Assembly: GCA_004380135.1 (NCBI GenBank)
Contig: QXCR01000137.1
Span: 1-64,000, forward strand
DNA: 64,000 nt
Origin: Stemphylium vesicarium
Taxonomy: Eukaryota > Ascomycota > Dothideomycetes > Pleosporales > Pleosporaceae
Direction: 5' to 3'
A program made the position numbers and the translations under genes. This document shows positions 63,553 to 64,000 of the stretch, piece after piece. The notes under the pieces are model-generated. The model made no database searches and was not told the DNA's origin. It worked only from the letters and a program-made list of their open reading frames with translations. Every line of letters begins with the position of its first letter. Position 1 is the stretch's first letter.

Positions 63553-64000
63553 CTACTCAGGATCCCAATCCGGCCGACAAGCACACCCCACGCCCCTAAC
63601 ATGCATGACCCCCGTGCGACTCGCCTCAACCAGCCACTCCACCCACTCAATCTCATGCTGCACAATCGTCGCATGTTCGCCCGTATCGATCCTATCCTGT
63701 TTGATGCGCAGGAGGAAAGAGCGGAGTTTAGTCGCGCATGATGCTAGGGGATTAGATTCTTTATCGTCTTGCTGCTCGTGCTGCTTTTGGAGGTGCTGGG
63801 CTGGGTGGAGATGCTGCTGTTGCTGTTGTGGATGATGGGAGTGGACATGTTTTTGTTGTTGCAAAGCATACATCATACGCTCCAACCGTGTCAAAAGCTG
63901 CGCTTGAATCTCACCAGACTCTTCGAACTTGTCGATGAGAGATTTGGCGCGCAGCTTGAGACGAAGCGTGTCTTCGCGCGTTGCGCGGGTGCAGGGGAGG
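63553..64000 (-). CDS. C-terminal part of an unrecognised protein (start beyond right edge)
   Basis: The frame is open from the window edge to the TGA/TAG-type stop at 63553, about 149 codons. Visible sequence: a helical 'REDTLRLKLRAKSLIDKFEESGEIQAQLLTRLERMMYALQQQ', a Gln/His-rich low-complexity stretch (coded by ctg/ttg-rich repeats near 63,790-63,850), then a helical 'CATKLRSFLLRIKQDRIDTGEHATIVQHEIEWVEWLVEASRTG' and a short tail 'CACRPDWDPE'. The two helical blocks suggest an alpha-helical protein interrupted by a Gln/His insert. No family recognised, and the missing N-terminus may hold the informative part. Confidence 0.6.
   Translation of the reverse strand, partial: LPCTRATREDTLRLKLRAKSLIDKFEESGEIQAQLLTRLERMMYALQQQKHVHSHHPQQQQQHLHPAQHLQKQHEQQDDKESNPLASCATKLRSFLLRIKQDRIDTGEHATIVQHEIEWVEWLVEASRTGVMHVRGVGCACRPDWDPE

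Overview
The window is nuclear DNA of a filamentous ascomycete. Genes are compact and on both strands, with introns of about 42-115 nt carrying GTRNGT-type donors, CTAAC/CTGAC-like branch sites and CAG/TAG acceptors. Fungal markers include a Ste3 pheromone receptor, aspartokinase, Trm6, Bur1 and a Tc1/mariner element with TGG-to-TAG mutations of the kind RIP makes. Gene content and style suggest a Dothideomycete, perhaps Pleosporales; the species cannot be named from sequence alone.

Layout, left part (1-22.9 kb): PIG-P/Gpi19 running off the left edge (-), acyl-CoA dehydrogenase (-), a protein with two GRF-like zinc-finger motifs (-), a hormone-sensitive-lipase-type hydrolase (-), a multi-pass membrane protein (-), the Ste3 receptor (+, with a GC-AG intron), the 25-residue ribosomal protein eL41 (-) lying head to head with an FHA-domain protein kinase (+), an SRR1-domain protein (+), an E2-fold protein lacking the catalytic cysteine (-), and a group of unrecognised, possibly broken ORFs (20.2-22.9 kb, -).

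Middle (22.9-43.6 kb): a gene-poor stretch with a decayed membrane-protein gene (23.4-24.5 kb) leads to a small secreted, effector-like protein (27.4 kb), a CE1 esterase, an unrecognised 368-residue protein, a LovD/EstB-like beta-lactamase-fold enzyme, an unrecognised 449-residue protein (-), a long coiled-coil protein with an in-frame TAG near its start (-), a 2.7-kb unusual stretch with repeats and TATA-like boxes, and a complete but mutated Tc1/mariner transposon (42,233-43,589).

Right part (43.7-64 kb): core housekeeping genes, namely Trm6 (-) head to head with a MINDY-type deubiquitinase (+), an unrecognised 763-residue protein (-), aspartokinase (-), a secreted single-pass membrane protein (+) with a decayed tandem paralogue, a cyclopropane-synthase-like methyltransferase (+), the CDK9-type kinase Bur1 (+), and an unrecognised gene cut by the right edge (-).

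The genes do not form one pathway. The window is a mosaic of conserved housekeeping blocks (GPI anchor synthesis, tRNA m1A58 methylation, aspartate-family amino acids, transcription elongation) and a less conserved middle section holding the secreted proteins, pseudogenes and transposon. I found no convincing new multi-gene system. The most unusual items are the cysteine-less E2 protein, the coiled-coil gene with a premature stop, the effector-like gene in its repeat-bearing setting, and the TATA-box-rich 39.5-42.2 kb stretch.
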